IMG/VR virus record: IMGVR_UViG_3300034093_000922
Location: 1 to 62,295 of that record
Length of the DNA stretch: 62,295 bases
Source: a virus
Reading direction: 5' to 3' (one strand)
Every line of letters starts with the position of its first letter. Position 1 is the stretch's first letter. Under the pieces are notes generated by a model. The model was not told the DNA's origin. It was given only the letters and a program-made list of their open reading frames with translations, and made no database searches. A program made the translations under genes and the position numbers. Below are positions 46,400 through 54,608 of this stretch, piece by piece.

Positions 46400-47278
46400 A
46401 TATGCGGAGATTACGAGTGCTATTCTCCGCATGATTTGCGGAGATTAACCTACCGATTCTCCGCACGCAGTCGATTCCAGCTGTGCCTAATCTGGCACCA
46501 GTGCAAAACAGAAGTACAAATTTGATTTACGTGGCTTGTAACTAGTAAGTATGTAAATGTAGTTGCTATAGCTTGTTTTTGGGTCTAGCCCCTCCCCACC
46601 CTGGTATTATATCATAGAACAACACCAATTAGCAAGGCTACAGTAGTCGAACTACGTTCGACAGCTGGATTTAGCAGTAAAATTGTGTGGTAGAGCATGC
46701 ATTCACAAGTTATTCTTCATTAAATGCCAAGAATTGACAATAAAACTTAAAATATGTGGTTTTTCGGAGAAAAACAACGTTAATGTGAATTATTATGGAT
46801 ATTGTGGCGGCACAAATAACAAAAAACAGCTGGACCATTGCTCTGGTCGGCAGCTGTTAGCGAACTACGTTCGCAAATTGATGAACAATGTTATGATGGT
46901 TAGTAGGCAAGGCAGTCACTACGTGACTACCCTGCATAAAGCACAGACGCTCCGCGCCTTGTGAAGTTAATCTAATAAGACTAACTAAGTCTCTCTCTCC
47001 GAGAGAACGGCTAAGATAAGCTATGGAACAGGGCTGAGCCAGCTTAGACACAGCTATGATCCAGCCGTGTGATCGCTGTCACAAAAAAAATACGCTGTGT
47101 GATATATTGGACGAGCTATATCAAACCCTGTAGATAAATAATAGCATGCATTGGTAAGATTTAACAATAGAAAAAGCTCAGCAATTGATTTTTTATTTAA
47201 TATTAGATGTAAATCGATGAGTCTAGGTTCGTTGTATGTATGAATTCATCTGCTTTAATTTAGAGTTTGAAACAACAT
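46400..47278. other. Hairpin-rich non-coding region between converging units
   Basis: No convincing gene (a 93-codon frame at 46683 has no ribosome-binding site and crosses hairpins). It contains a CCAGTGCAAAACAGAAG element (46497), triloop hairpins GTCGAAC-TAC-GTTCGAC (46646-46662), GCGAAC-TAC-GTTCGC (46860-46874), AGTCAC-TAC-GTGACT (46914-46928) and the left-facing terminator at 46819-46858. The rest to 47278 shows only A/T-rich sequence. Confidence 0.55.
46819..46858 (-). terminator. Candidate terminator of the right-hand leftward operon
   Basis: AACAGCTG (46825-46832) pairs with CAGCTGTT (46851-46858), inner ACC with GGT; on the minus strand the stem is followed by a U-run (plus-strand A-run 46821-46826). 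Confidence 0.65.
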
Positions 47279-47902
47279 TTACTCTAATTTTATAAGAGCG
47301 CGATGCTCCGCTAGAGTTTTACACTGTTTTCTAAACCACCAAGTAGAGGAGCTGTGTTTATAGTTCTTGCATGTATCTTCTACTGCTTGTTTCACTTCGT
47401 GCCAGTCTAAATCGTCTCCACTCATAATCCCACCTAGTTTAAGTTTAGGATACCAAGCATTAATATCATCTACTACATCTTGGTATGAGTGAGAAGCATC
47501 AATCATAATAAACGAGATTGATCTATCCTTATATATCTTGGCAGCTTCGATCGATTTAGCCTTTACACAATTAACTACATCTGCAACCTGAGCTGCTTCA
47601 ATATTATGTTTAAAAGCAGCTAGAAAGTCTCCGCCGTGATCTTCTATAACTTTAGCATGAGGAGCGTCACTCACCTCGCTTATTTCAAATAGATCTATAG
47701 CATCGAACCTGATCAGCTTACCACTAGAACGAATAAGCGCTCCCATACCAGCAGCACTCTGGCCTAGAAAACTGCCAACTTCTACAAATACAGCTCCGTC
47801 TTCTGCGTTATTAACTACATCTCTATAAAATTCTAGAAATCGTGAGTATCCAAAAATAGCATGACCGTTAAAGCTAATATACTGTCCTGGAGCATCACTC
47901 AT
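47279..47902 (-). CDS. Class I SAM-dependent methyltransferase
   Basis: 207 residues from ATG 47902, which has GGAG 9 bases upstream (ATGs at 47911 and 47908 are too close). VFVEVGSFLGQSA is the AdoMet-binding motif I, FDAIDLF motif II, and SFIMIDASHSYQDVVDDINA with KLGGIMSGDDL the later strands, typical of the Methyltransf_24 group. Substrate unknown; that group often acts on small molecules or sugars. Last gene of the leftward operon. Confidence 0.8.
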   Translation of the reverse strand: MSDAPGQYISFNGHAIFGYSRFLEFYRDVVNNAEDGAVFVEVGSFLGQSAAGMGALIRSSGKLIRFDAIDLFEISEVSDAPHAKVIEDHGGDFLAAFKHNIEAAQVADVVNCVKAKSIEAAKIYKDRSISFIMIDASHSYQDVVDDINAWYPKLKLGGIMSGDDLDWHEVKQAVEDTCKNYKHSSSTWWFRKQCKTLAEHRALIKLE

Positions 47903-48152
47903 CGTCATCATCTCCGTAGAACACTTGTGCCATTACTGATGCTTTGGCACACTCTAGTAGCCAAACGATATTCTTAGCATCGCTGTTGCTATAGTCTATA
48001 TACTGAAGTCCGTCTGGAGTAGTGCCAATAATAAGCACATCTACAGTCTTGCCTATAGCACGATTTAGTACTACATCTGCGTCTACATTGTCTGTAACGT
48101 TTTGTAGTCGTATAGATTGGTTAAATGCAATAATATTATTACTTTGTGTCAT
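47895..48152 (-). CDS. Hypothetical protein
   Basis: 85 residues (NNIIAFNQSIRLQNVTDNVD; GKTVDVLIIGTTPDGLQYID), ending in an acidic DDDDE tail that overlaps the methyltransferase start. The LIIGTTPDG strand-loop suggests a small alpha/beta domain. Overlaps the SGNH gene by ATGA. AAGGATATAAA precedes the ATG. Confidence 0.65.
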   Translation of the reverse strand: MTQSNNIIAFNQSIRLQNVTDNVDADVVLNRAIGKTVDVLIIGTTPDGLQYIDYSNSDAKNIVWLLECAKASVMAQVFYGDDDDE

Positions 48153-48739
48153 TTTATATCCTTAGTAAATATATAGTATAGCTCATCAGCTAACTGTTCG
48201 TTTTGTTGTTTAGTGAAGTGGTTTGCAACTTCATCGTCTGAGTAATTCCCAGGAACTGTTCGCAGACTATTTAGAGGACCTAGTTGATGAGCAATGCCTG
48301 ATGTCCAATCATACCAGTTATGAAAACTATTAAGATGTATGCACTTATGTTTGTACTTAGACAGAACTGCATTATCAAACCAATAGCAGTCTCTTTGAAA
48401 TCTTTCAATAGCATATTCTGTATCGTGTAGATATTTATAGTATAAATCAGCTACAGCATAGATGCGTAGCTCTTTTTTATATCTATCAGCACGAGCCATA
48501 TTTATAGGGTACTTTGGATGCCACAATCGATGAGGCTCTGTCCAACAAAAAACTGTATAGTCTGCTGTATCAACAAAAGACTGAATAGCATTTTCATGAG
48601 CTGTTCCGCTTTTACCAAGACCTATAATTTTAGCATCAAGCTGTTTAGCGAGTAGAGTGGTCCAAGCTACGTCAGGATAATCTCCTACAGTCCCACCTGT
48701 TTTACAAAACGAATCTCCGCAGTAGTTTATTGTTTTCAT
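48149..48739 (-). CDS. SGNH/GDSL-like hydrolase
   Basis: 196 residues. Block I YCGDSFCKTGG (GDS with Ser nucleophile, residues 7-13), block II Gly in GLGKSGTAHENAI, block III around FCWTEPHR, block V Asp/His in YSDDEVANHFT. The set supports an esterase/acyl hydrolase fold. Together with the neighbouring methyltransferase it could modify surface sugars or lipids. Coupled by ATGA to both neighbours. Confidence 0.65.
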   Translation of the reverse strand: MKTINYCGDSFCKTGGTVGDYPDVAWTTLLAKQLDAKIIGLGKSGTAHENAIQSFVDTADYTVFCWTEPHRLWHPKYPINMARADRYKKELRIYAVADLYYKYLHDTEYAIERFQRDCYWFDNAVLSKYKHKCIHLNSFHNWYDWTSGIAHQLGPLNSLRTVPGNYSDDEVANHFTKQQNEQLADELYYIFTKDIK

Positions 48740-48864
48740 CTCGTCTTCATTCCATAAGGCCAGACACCTTCAGCTTTCCAATGCTTATTGTTATAATAGC
48801 AGCTAAGTAGACATAGCATAGGTGAGTAACCTTGATGCCTTAGTACTTTATACCAACTAATCAT
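48736..48864 (-). CDS. Small protein, function unknown
   Basis: 42 residues (MISWYKVLRHQGYSPMLCLL; NNKHWKAEGVWPYGMKTR). ATG 48864 overlaps the upstream stop and its own stop overlaps the SGNH start, both as ATGA, which is the main support for so short a frame. WYKVLRHQGYSPxxCLLSCYYNNKHW is a conserved-looking pattern, aromatic and Cys-containing. Confidence 0.6.
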   Translation of the reverse strand: MISWYKVLRHQGYSPMLCLLSCYYNNKHWKAEGVWPYGMKTR

Positions 48865-49172
48865 TTAACTATTTTCCAATTACGAATAGTTTCAATCTTC
48901 TTCTGTTCAGTCCAGTGAGCAAGATAGTCATTATCAGCATCAAACTTACTAAGCATCTGCTCTTCAGTATAAATCTCTGCATCAATAATATTTTCACCAA
49001 TCCAGTGTTGCGAGAATTCTTCTACTTCGCCACAGGTAACGCAATCGTTAGCCCACTCAATCTCACGGCCTTCGACAGGAACCTCAGTGTTTAGCTTTTG
49101 CAGCTCATCAACAGGAATGCAGTAACGCATACGTTGAGACGAGATAGCAGTCACGATTACATATTTGGTCAT
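48861..49172 (-). CDS. Hypothetical protein
   Basis: 103 residues. TKYVIVTAISSQRMRYCIPV begins like the gene at 56128 (TKYVIRSMSTTN), suggesting a shared small-protein family. Two Cys in CVTCGEVEEFS and an acidic middle. No known domain. ATGA overlap with the 42-residue gene. Confidence 0.6.
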   Translation of the reverse strand: MTKYVIVTAISSQRMRYCIPVDELQKLNTEVPVEGREIEWANDCVTCGEVEEFSQHWIGENIIDAEIYTEEQMLSKFDADNDYLAHWTEQKKIETIRNWKIVK

Positions 49173-49173
49173 A

Positions 49174-49446
49174 TCAATACTCCGGTCCCGATGTTTTGTT
49201 TGTACTTGTATATATAGCCAGCACTGCGAGAGCAGCGCGAATGGCTCGACCTACCACTACATTAAAAGATACGTCCTTTCCCGCTGCATCCTCGGCGGCA
49301 TCAACCATCGCATCAAACACAGGACCACGTTCATTCAGTATAGTCTCGAGTGCGGCTATTCCCGCCTTGTCGAGTTTGGCTTCGGCGACCAAAGCACGAT
49401 TAGCCCATTCTTCTTTAGTAGCGGCTTCAATTCGGTAGTCACTCAT
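49174..49446 (-). CDS. Early-type coiled-coil protein
   Basis: 90 residues, Ala-rich helical (EEWANRALVAEAKLDKAGIA; IRAALAVLAIYTSTN). Shares the AEAKLDKA-type helix with the genes at 49633 and 49875. Higher GC than surrounding early genes. ATGA overlap with the next upstream gene. Confidence 0.55.
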   Translation of the reverse strand: MSDYRIEAATKEEWANRALVAEAKLDKAGIAALETILNERGPVFDAMVDAAEDAAGKDVSFNVVVGRAIRAALAVLAIYTSTNKTSGPEY

Positions 49447-49643
49447 GGCTCATACAACTCCTCTTTGTTAGCGTCCCACACCGCTTCAAACTCCCTTTGC
49501 AATTTTCCTAGTTCAGCCCACGTTGATGCACCTGTTGGTCGCCAGTGCTCACACATTGTGCCGATCCAGTTTGTTCGAATGCACTTGCAGGGCTGGTGGC
49601 GACAAACCCCATAATGCTCGTCTAAATATGCCTTAAGGTTCAG
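49443..49643 (-). CDS. Cys/His-containing small protein, start uncertain
   Basis: The frame after the upstream stop reads LNLKAYLDEHYGVCRHQPC, then CKCIRTNWIGTMCEHW and GKLQREFEAVWDANKEE. The Cys/His spacing could bind zinc. There is no ATG near the start; a CTG at 49643 lies 8 bases after AAGGAG. The open frame runs to 49742 but that part overlaps the upstream gene. Real if CTG or a missed start is used. Confidence 0.45.
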   Translation of the reverse strand: MNLKAYLDEHYGVCRHQPCKCIRTNWIGTMCEHWRPTGASTWAELGKLQREFEAVWDANKEELYEP

Positions 49644-49878
49644 GTGTTTGCTCCTTCCCTTTGCCGAAAAAGTCCACCGCCTTGGCGAGTTTGGCTTCGA
49701 TTGTGTTGATGTGATCAACAAGCACTCGGTCTGACTTTGCATAGGCAGCGCAGTATCTCTCCAACTGTTTGATGCGGTCGGCGGCTTCTCTGAACAGTAA
49801 GTTATCTAACAAGTCTTGTTCTGTCACCCAAAGTCTTTGTGATCTATCTCGCAGTCGATAGTGCAGATCGTCACTCAT
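49633..49878 (-). CDS. Early-type coiled-coil protein
   Basis: 81 residues: SDDLHYRLRDRSQRLWVTEQ, then REAADRIKQLERYCAAYAKS and INTIEAKLAKAVDFFGKG. The pattern of an acidic start, an ELER-type helix and an AKLAKAV helix is common in small phage proteins with unknown role. ATGA overlap with the upstream gene. Confidence 0.6.
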   Translation of the reverse strand: MSDDLHYRLRDRSQRLWVTEQDLLDNLLFREAADRIKQLERYCAAYAKSDRVLVDHINTIEAKLAKAVDFFGKGKEQTPEP

Positions 49879-50294
49879 TCCCCGCCCTCCAGTTCAGCCA
49901 GCACGGTGCTGGCAATTCGTGCTTCGGCGTTTTGCGTCCAGCCTTGATCCCAAGAAAAGTGTTTGTGATCCGCAATCTTACGCAGCCCTGCCATCGCCTT
50001 GGCAAGTTTGGCTTCGGCTTTCATGCGTTTACCAACTTGATCCCTCGCAAGAGTAATCATGGCTGAGTGTCCATCAATATCGATAGACGATAAACCAGCT
50101 AGACCTTCCGCCATCTTGCGTTTGCTACGTTCTTCATCCCGCTCACGCTCCAACTGTTCGATGTAGTCGAGGACTTGTTTTGCTGATAGTGTATCGTCTG
50201 TTGGGCAGTTGGGCCAGTTTTCCCAAAAAGTTTCATCTCCCAGCCCAGCATCAACCCACGATTGGCAAACCCGCTTGATCAGATCATCACTCAT
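49875..50294 (-). CDS. Early-type coiled-coil protein
   Basis: 139 residues from ATG 50294 (GGAG 8 bases upstream). Blocks: YIEQLERERDEERSKRKMAE, MKAEAKLAKAMAGLRKIADH and a C-terminal TVLAELEGGE. The LAELE end also occurs at 55829 (VLAELEKQ) and resembles 56848 (VLADMKEN), so these are likely distant paralogs. Function unknown. Confidence 0.65.
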   Translation of the reverse strand: MSDDLIKRVCQSWVDAGLGDETFWENWPNCPTDDTLSAKQVLDYIEQLERERDEERSKRKMAEGLAGLSSIDIDGHSAMITLARDQVGKRMKAEAKLAKAMAGLRKIADHKHFSWDQGWTQNAEARIASTVLAELEGGE

Positions 50295-50305
50295 TTTTTT
50301 CTCCA

Positions 50306-51121
50306 TTACATAAATCCCCACTCAATGTCAGATTCGTGATAGTTACTCTTAGCCAGATTTTCAGCAGCAGGTAAGTACTGAAGATTATTTAGTACATGAA
50401 ACCCACAAACATACTTGCCTTTAAGCGGTACTATATGGTCTACATGATAACCTTCAGGGCAATTCTTATAAAAATCAATAGTAGCTTGTGTATCAGCCCA
50501 GATAGGTATTGCTTGCTCTTTACGACGAATACGTAATGTAGCCCTAGCCAATTTATCAGGAAACTGACACTCTTTACACTGTGAATGCGCGTATTCTTTA
50601 CTAGTGTAGAAGTTATCTAAACTTTTTACTAAAGAACAAGCATTACAATAGTGCCAATTTTTTTTATTCAGTAACCAGTTGAAGTTTTTACTATTTGCTG
50701 GTTTATCAGGAAATACTTTACAGATAAATCTAGCACCTGTTTTATTACAAGAAAATCCTAGATTAGTAGGTACATTACCTAGTAAGGACATAGCTACTAG
50801 TAGCTTCTGCTTATCTATATTTTTTCTATTTGTAGGTATTTTATAGCCAAACTCGGTAAAACAAATATCTAGGGCTTCATATAGTGTATAAGTATTTCCA
50901 GCTGTTTCGTGCTTTATAACTTTTGTAAAACCTGCTTTTTGACAAGCAACTCCCCAAGAACCGAATCTACGTTTAATAGTGGATAGTCCTGGGTAGCCAT
51001 TGTTTACTGTAGAGAAGTCGGATAATTTAGGATACCCGTTATTATTACTAGCTGACTGTTGCAAGTAACTTACTAGCTCTTCATCAGTAAATGAGTATTG
51101 AAATCTGTTTATTTTATTCAT
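50306..51121 (-). CDS. HNH homing-type endonuclease
   Basis: 271 residues. The N-terminal 100 residues hold two short DNA-binding-like repeats ([33 protein letters not shown]), then a zinc knuckle CNAC...CKEC, and a C-terminal [40 protein letters not shown]. Such free-standing nucleases spread by cutting alleles without them. The start codon is sequestered in a perfect 12-bp hairpin. Confidence 0.85.
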   Translation of the reverse strand: MNKINRFQYSFTDEELVSYLQQSASNNNGYPKLSDFSTVNNGYPGLSTIKRRFGSWGVACQKAGFTKVIKHETAGNTYTLYEALDICFTEFGYKIPTNRKNIDKQKLLVAMSLLGNVPTNLGFSCNKTGARFICKVFPDKPANSKNFNWLLNKKNWHYCNACSLVKSLDNFYTSKEYAHSQCKECQFPDKLARATLRIRRKEQAIPIWADTQATIDFYKNCPEGYHVDHIVPLKGKYVCGFHVLNNLQYLPAAENLAKSNYHESDIEWGFM

Positions 51122-51152
51122 AGTATGCTCCCTATATAAAGAGCATACTATG
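51119..51152 (-). promoter_or_regulatory. Hairpin sequestering the HNH start
   Basis: On the minus strand CATAGTATGCTC (51152-51141), a 10-base loop and GAGCATACTATG (51130-51119): a perfect 12-bp stem whose 3' arm contains both the ATG and most of the GGAG ribosome-binding site. Confidence 0.8.
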
Positions 51153-51179
51153 AAAGTAACCCCAAGTCAACTAAAATTA

Positions 51180-51998
51180 CTATCCAAACCATTTAGATTC
51201 GCAAATTGGGCCTACACCCCTAGCAATACTAGTTTTATCTGTAAGAGCACGACCACAGCATGCACAATGTCCTGTCTTCTGCCCGTAGCGAATTGCAGCA
51301 TCACGAGGACTTTGTGCAATTACTGATAGTGCAGTTTTGTGCTCATCTGTAGCATCACGGCTAGCAAAGAACTGCTGATCTACAACTTTACCGATATACT
51401 GATCTTCATCAGTCTTAACGTACAGCGCTCCAGCATTAGCTCCAGTTGCAGGGGCAAGGCTGATCTTCAGACCTTCTGCACGGTAGATAGGGCGTTTATA
51501 GCCTTTGTCACGAGCGTGAGCAAACATTGAAACGATTAATCTAAGGTCTACCGATGGAGCCTCAGCTGCACGTTGAGCACGGCGTTCTTCCATGCGAGCA
51601 ACCATACCCTGAATGGCAAGAACCTGCTTCTCGCTCCAAGCACGACCTGCATTGTGCTGTTCTGCTAGTGAAGCTGACAGCTCATTCCAGCTTGCCATAG
51701 CAAACACCTGATCGAAAATCGGAGTAGCTGCATTTAGCGCTTGAGCAGAGGCAATAGCTGCTTGCTTCTTGGTTGCACGCTGGACTCTAGCCTTTTCTAG
51801 CTTACGCGGATCGGTTTTGAAGTACCCTTTACCGCGACAAGCAAAGCAGTTAGTTTTTTCTTGATGAACACGAACGCCAGAGTAGACGCCTGTGCCAGCG
51901 CACTGACCGCAGGGAAACTGCTTTTCAGTAGTTTTCTTAAGCGGAATCGGAGCGGTGTCTTCAACCAAGGTGTCAATAAAGCTGTTCCAGTCACTCAT
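51180..51998 (-). CDS. DnaJ-type zinc finger/DUF6011-like protein
   Basis: 272 residues. Residues 28-60 carry CGQCAGTGVYSG and CFACRGKGYF, the CxxCxGxG pairs of DnaJ-type zinc fingers; a basic helix follows (KLEKARVQRATKKQA). The C-terminus GHCACCGRALTD with GVGPICESKW is a DUF6011-type zinc site. The centre (LKISLAPATGANAGALYVKT) is beta-rich. Often found near replication or recombination genes in phages; role unknown. It has its own promoter. Confidence 0.7.
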   Translation of the reverse strand: MSDWNSFIDTLVEDTAPIPLKKTTEKQFPCGQCAGTGVYSGVRVHQEKTNCFACRGKGYFKTDPRKLEKARVQRATKKQAAIASAQALNAATPIFDQVFAMASWNELSASLAEQHNAGRAWSEKQVLAIQGMVARMEERRAQRAAEAPSVDLRLIVSMFAHARDKGYKRPIYRAEGLKISLAPATGANAGALYVKTDEDQYIGKVVDQQFFASRDATDEHKTALSVIAQSPRDAAIRYGQKTGHCACCGRALTDKTSIARGVGPICESKWFG

Positions 51999-52041
51999 CG
52001 CGCATACCCCTCATCTTTAGTTAAATTCACAATATATTAAT

Positions 52042-52070
52042 AATATATATAATTGAGCAGCAAGAGTCAA
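52042..52070 (-). promoter_or_regulatory. Promoter of the DnaJ-zinc-finger unit
   Basis: On the minus strand TTGACT (52070-52065), 17 bases, TATATT (52047-52042). Confidence 0.65.
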
Positions 52071-52081
52071 CAGTTAAACGT

Positions 52082-52106
52082 AAAAAAAGGCAGCCTAAGC
52101 TGCCTT
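52082..52106 (-). terminator. Intrinsic terminator after the SPFH gene
   Basis: AAGGCAGC/GCTGCCTT, 8 bp with a 4-base loop, followed by seven U on the minus strand. It ends the upstream unit just before the promoter at 52070. Confidence 0.9.
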
Positions 52107-52129
52107 AATCTTCAGTTAGTGTCAGCTCT

Positions 52130-52981
52130 TCACTTCATGTTCATAAACGGAACAGTAGATCCAGGGATCATTGTAGTTGGCAGCTTACCGTCCCACTTTT
52201 CAGCCTGAGTTAGCGCGATTAGACCAGCATTATCACGAAGGGCTTCGCTCTTAGCTTTGATTGCAGCAGCTTCTGCATCGCCCTGAATACGAGTGGCTTC
52301 GGCAGAAGCCTTAGCCTCTGCTAGTTTAGAGTCAGCAGCAGCTTGGGCTTTAATCACAGTAATCTCAGCAGAGATCTTTTCACGTTCAGCGTTCTGCTTA
52401 ACCTTTTGCACTTCTACTTCTGCTTCCATTCGAGCAGCAATAGCGTTTTCATAGCCATCGTCAAAGTCAATGTTTTCAATCTGCACAGACTCAATAATGA
52501 TTGGTCCCTTAACAGCAGTCATCAACTCGTTAGTAGCTTCAGTAACAAGTCGACCTCGCTCATTGATTGCAGTAACAGCAGCAAAACGACCAAACACATT
52601 CTTCACAGCTTGTAGAACCTGACGATCCAGCACACGGTTTACAACTCCTTCTGCTCCGCCATACTCCCCGTAGATAGTCTCAACTTGATCAGCGGGTAGA
52701 CGATAGTTTACAGATACAAACAAAACAGCAGTTTGTTGATCTTTTGAGTAGGCCTGAACAGCCTCATAAGTGCGAGCCTGAGACTGCACACTAATATCAA
52801 CAACAGAATCGATAATAGGCATCTTGAATCCAAGACCAGGCTCGGAAGTGCCTACAACAGCGCCGTTACGCAGCTGTACACCGCGATAACCTTCGTCTAC
52901 AGTATACCATGACCCCCCAAGAACAGTCAGTGCAACAAGACCAGCAACAACAGCGACACTAGTTCCAACGATAGCATTCAT
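52130..52981 (-). CDS. SPFH/prohibitin-like membrane protein
   Basis: 283 residues from ATG 52981, 9 bases after AAGGA (a longer frame to 53017 is less likely). One N-terminal membrane helix (AVVAGLVALTVLGGSWYTV), then the SPFH domain: VDEGYRGVQLRNGAVVG, GLGFKMPIIDSV, YSKDQQTAVLFVSVNYRL, and a coiled coil (AEREKISAEITVIKAQAAAD). Host relatives (HflK/C, prohibitin) control FtsH. In lambda-type systems HflKC influence the lysis/lysogeny choice; the phage copy could compete with or mimic them. Confidence 0.88.
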   Translation of the reverse strand: MNAIVGTSVAVVAGLVALTVLGGSWYTVDEGYRGVQLRNGAVVGTSEPGLGFKMPIIDSVVDISVQSQARTYEAVQAYSKDQQTAVLFVSVNYRLPADQVETIYGEYGGAEGVVNRVLDRQVLQAVKNVFGRFAAVTAINERGRLVTEATNELMTAVKGPIIIESVQIENIDFDDGYENAIAARMEAEVEVQKVKQNAEREKISAEITVIKAQAAADSKLAEAKASAEATRIQGDAEAAAIKAKSEALRDNAGLIALTQAEKWDGKLPTTMIPGSTVPFMNMK

Positions 52982-53063
52982 TCTATTTTTCCTTACATAA
53001 TTTTCATATTGTTTCACAGCAGCGTAATATTCGCCACGAGTATTGTAGTCTCCCCTATGAGGC

Positions 53064-53201
53064 TCATACCTCAGTCTTGTCCTCAGAGTTAGGTTTTGTA
53101 GTATTCATAGGCTTAAAGGTAATGTTTCGCACTACCCAAGAAGCTCCAGCAGCAAAGATTGCAGCAACCACAATCATACCTAACATTGCATAGATAGCCA
53201 T
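53064..53201 (-). CDS. Small membrane protein next to SPFH gene
   Basis: 45 residues: one helix (MIVVAAIFAAGASWVV) and a polar tail (MNTTKPNSEDKTEV). AAGGA lies 9 bases before ATG 53201. Adjacent to and upstream of the SPFH gene, so the pair may form a membrane complex. Confidence 0.65.
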   Translation of the reverse strand: MAIYAMLGMIVVAAIFAAGASWVVRNITFKPMNTTKPNSEDKTEV

Positions 53202-53214
53202 CTTTAATTATCCT

Positions 53215-53754
53215 TTAATCCCAGAGTGCTTCATAGTATTTACCGAACAATCTAAATCCATTGTTCATACGAGTCTGACGATATTTATAGTCATCATCAT
53301 AAGAATAGTCACATTCAGCTTTCCGTTCGAACGCCCAGATCATCTCGTCAAGCACATAAGCCCAACGTTTCTCAATCAAGCTGTCGTGGTCTGGATCGTC
53401 TGTGACGGGATGCTGCAGATTTTCTGGAACATCGTCGTTGTCGACATATGCTGAACCGTGCTTGTGTTCTTTGAGCTTCTTCAACATAGGTGAAATGATA
53501 TGTGCAAGAGTATCATCCATACTCCAAATATCATAGTCATCAATACGGATCTTGATCTTTTGTTCGGGTAACTTATCAAGAATTTTATTGATAGTAGCAT
53601 TGTAAACAGCTAGCAAGAAAGACTCGACCTTCTCTAGAAAACGTTCAAATTTATTGTGATTATTGTGCCAATCACAGTTATACTTACGATTCATATATCT
53701 GTGATGGATTGCGCTAACCCAACGATAACTGTATGGTCCGATGTATACTTTCAT
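53215..53754 (-). CDS. Conserved phage hypothetical protein
   Basis: 179 residues starting MKVYIGPYSYRWVSAIHHRY, with WSMDDTLAHIISPMLKKLKE, then a DDPDHDSLIEKRWAYVLDEM and DDYKYRQTRMNNGFRLFGKY end. This start and the WSMD/RWxYVLDEMIWAFE blocks recur in tailed phages of many types. Function unknown. Overlaps the upstream gene by ATGA. Confidence 0.7.
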   Translation of the reverse strand: MKVYIGPYSYRWVSAIHHRYMNRKYNCDWHNNHNKFERFLEKVESFLLAVYNATINKILDKLPEQKIKIRIDDYDIWSMDDTLAHIISPMLKKLKEHKHGSAYVDNDDVPENLQHPVTDDPDHDSLIEKRWAYVLDEMIWAFERKAECDYSYDDDYKYRQTRMNNGFRLFGKYYEALWD

Positions 53755-54278
53755 TTCGCACTTCCTATATTGCTACTACCGCCAAAATAAGGACCGGTAT
53801 CCCCTACGGAGATTGTACCGGTGATTGTGCCGCTCCATGTATGTACAAAGGTGGGGCACTGTTGGTCAGAGCAAACATAGCCCATTACACCATCTAAACT
53901 AATACCACACTTTGAGCAGCTGCGAATACCTGGCCATGGATTTGGCGTGTACGGTGCTGGCCACGGTTTTGGATAGGTAAACGGATTATCTTTAGTAGGA
54001 TACTTGATGTGAGGAGGAGCGTTTCTGATAGGATAAGGAATGCCTTCAGAAGGCAGCTTAACATCGTTTAGCTTCTTATCATGCTCTACAGCCGTTTCTG
54101 CTTCTTTTTTACCCGCTAGCTCGTTTGCATGTTTAAACCCTGCATTGTATGCAGCAGCCAACCAATCTTTACCAGTTCCACCATCTTCTGAATTTGACAT
54201 CCAGTCTTCAAACCTAGCTCCTCGTGTAGAGAAACCTTCAATCTCATTGTACCATTCATCAAACGTCATTCCATGCAA
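53751..54278 (-). CDS. Protein with proline-rich linker and zinc ribbon
   Basis: 175 residues. An N-terminal TFDEWYNEIEGFSTRGARFE, a helical DWLAAAYNAGFKHANELAG, then a proline-rich linker (YPKPWPAPYTPNPWPG) and a zinc ribbon CSKCGISLDG...YVCSDQQCP near residue 125-150. The zinc ribbon with the preceding proline linker is a recurrent small phage module. The role is unknown. Confidence 0.65.
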   Translation of the reverse strand: MHGMTFDEWYNEIEGFSTRGARFEDWMSNSEDGGTGKDWLAAAYNAGFKHANELAGKKEAETAVEHDKKLNDVKLPSEGIPYPIRNAPPHIKYPTKDNPFTYPKPWPAPYTPNPWPGIRSCSKCGISLDGVMGYVCSDQQCPTFVHTWSGTITGTISVGDTGPYFGGSSNIGSAK

Positions 54279-54439
54279 TTCCCACTAATATATTGTTTGC
54301 CTGCTTCGATGCAGGTAGTGTAGCGGTCTTGGTCTCTGATTTCGTCTTGAGTAATCATATAACCAACCCCAAACAAAAACAAGCCGCATAGTGCCACTAT
54401 TAGAAGCACATCCATATGGTTATCAAGAAGATTTAACAT
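54266..54439 (-). CDS. Small membrane protein
   Basis: 57 residues from ATG 54439 (GGAG 12 bases upstream): MLNLLDNHMDVLLIVALCGL opens, the helix continues FLFGVGYMI, then a charged tail with Cys (QDRYTTCIEAGKQYISGNCM). The frame open to 54535 overlaps another gene and is not used. Two Cys near the C-terminus could form a disulfide if exported. Confidence 0.55.
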   Translation of the reverse strand: MLNLLDNHMDVLLIVALCGLFLFGVGYMITQDEIRDQDRYTTCIEAGKQYISGNCME

Positions 54440-54608
54440 AATACCATTTAACTCCAAAAAAGAATTCCTGCATTTTTCTATTGAACCATTTTGGTTCTCT
54501 ATCTTTAGGCGGTCGATACGCCACTGAACCCGCAAGGTTAGATGGATCGCCGATGAGATAACAGACCCAATCTGAGAGCGGTTGTGGAGTACTTACCTCA
54601 TATTCCAT
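54423..54608 (-). CDS. Small hypothetical protein
   Basis: 61 residues from ATG 54608 after AGAGGG (MEYEVSTPQPLSDWVCYLIG; PPKDREPKWFNRKMQEFFFG). The KWFNRKMQEFFFGVKWYY tail is typical of a small family in phages that has one buried aromatic helix. Overlaps both neighbours by 11-17 bases. Confidence 0.6.
   Translation of the reverse strand: MEYEVSTPQPLSDWVCYLIGDPSNLAGSVAYRPPKDREPKWFNRKMQEFFFGVKWYYVKSS

Noticed and set aside
46683-46964. A 93-codon rightward open frame
   Set aside because: No ribosome-binding site, crosses a terminator hairpin and two palindromes, and the translation looks non-protein-like.
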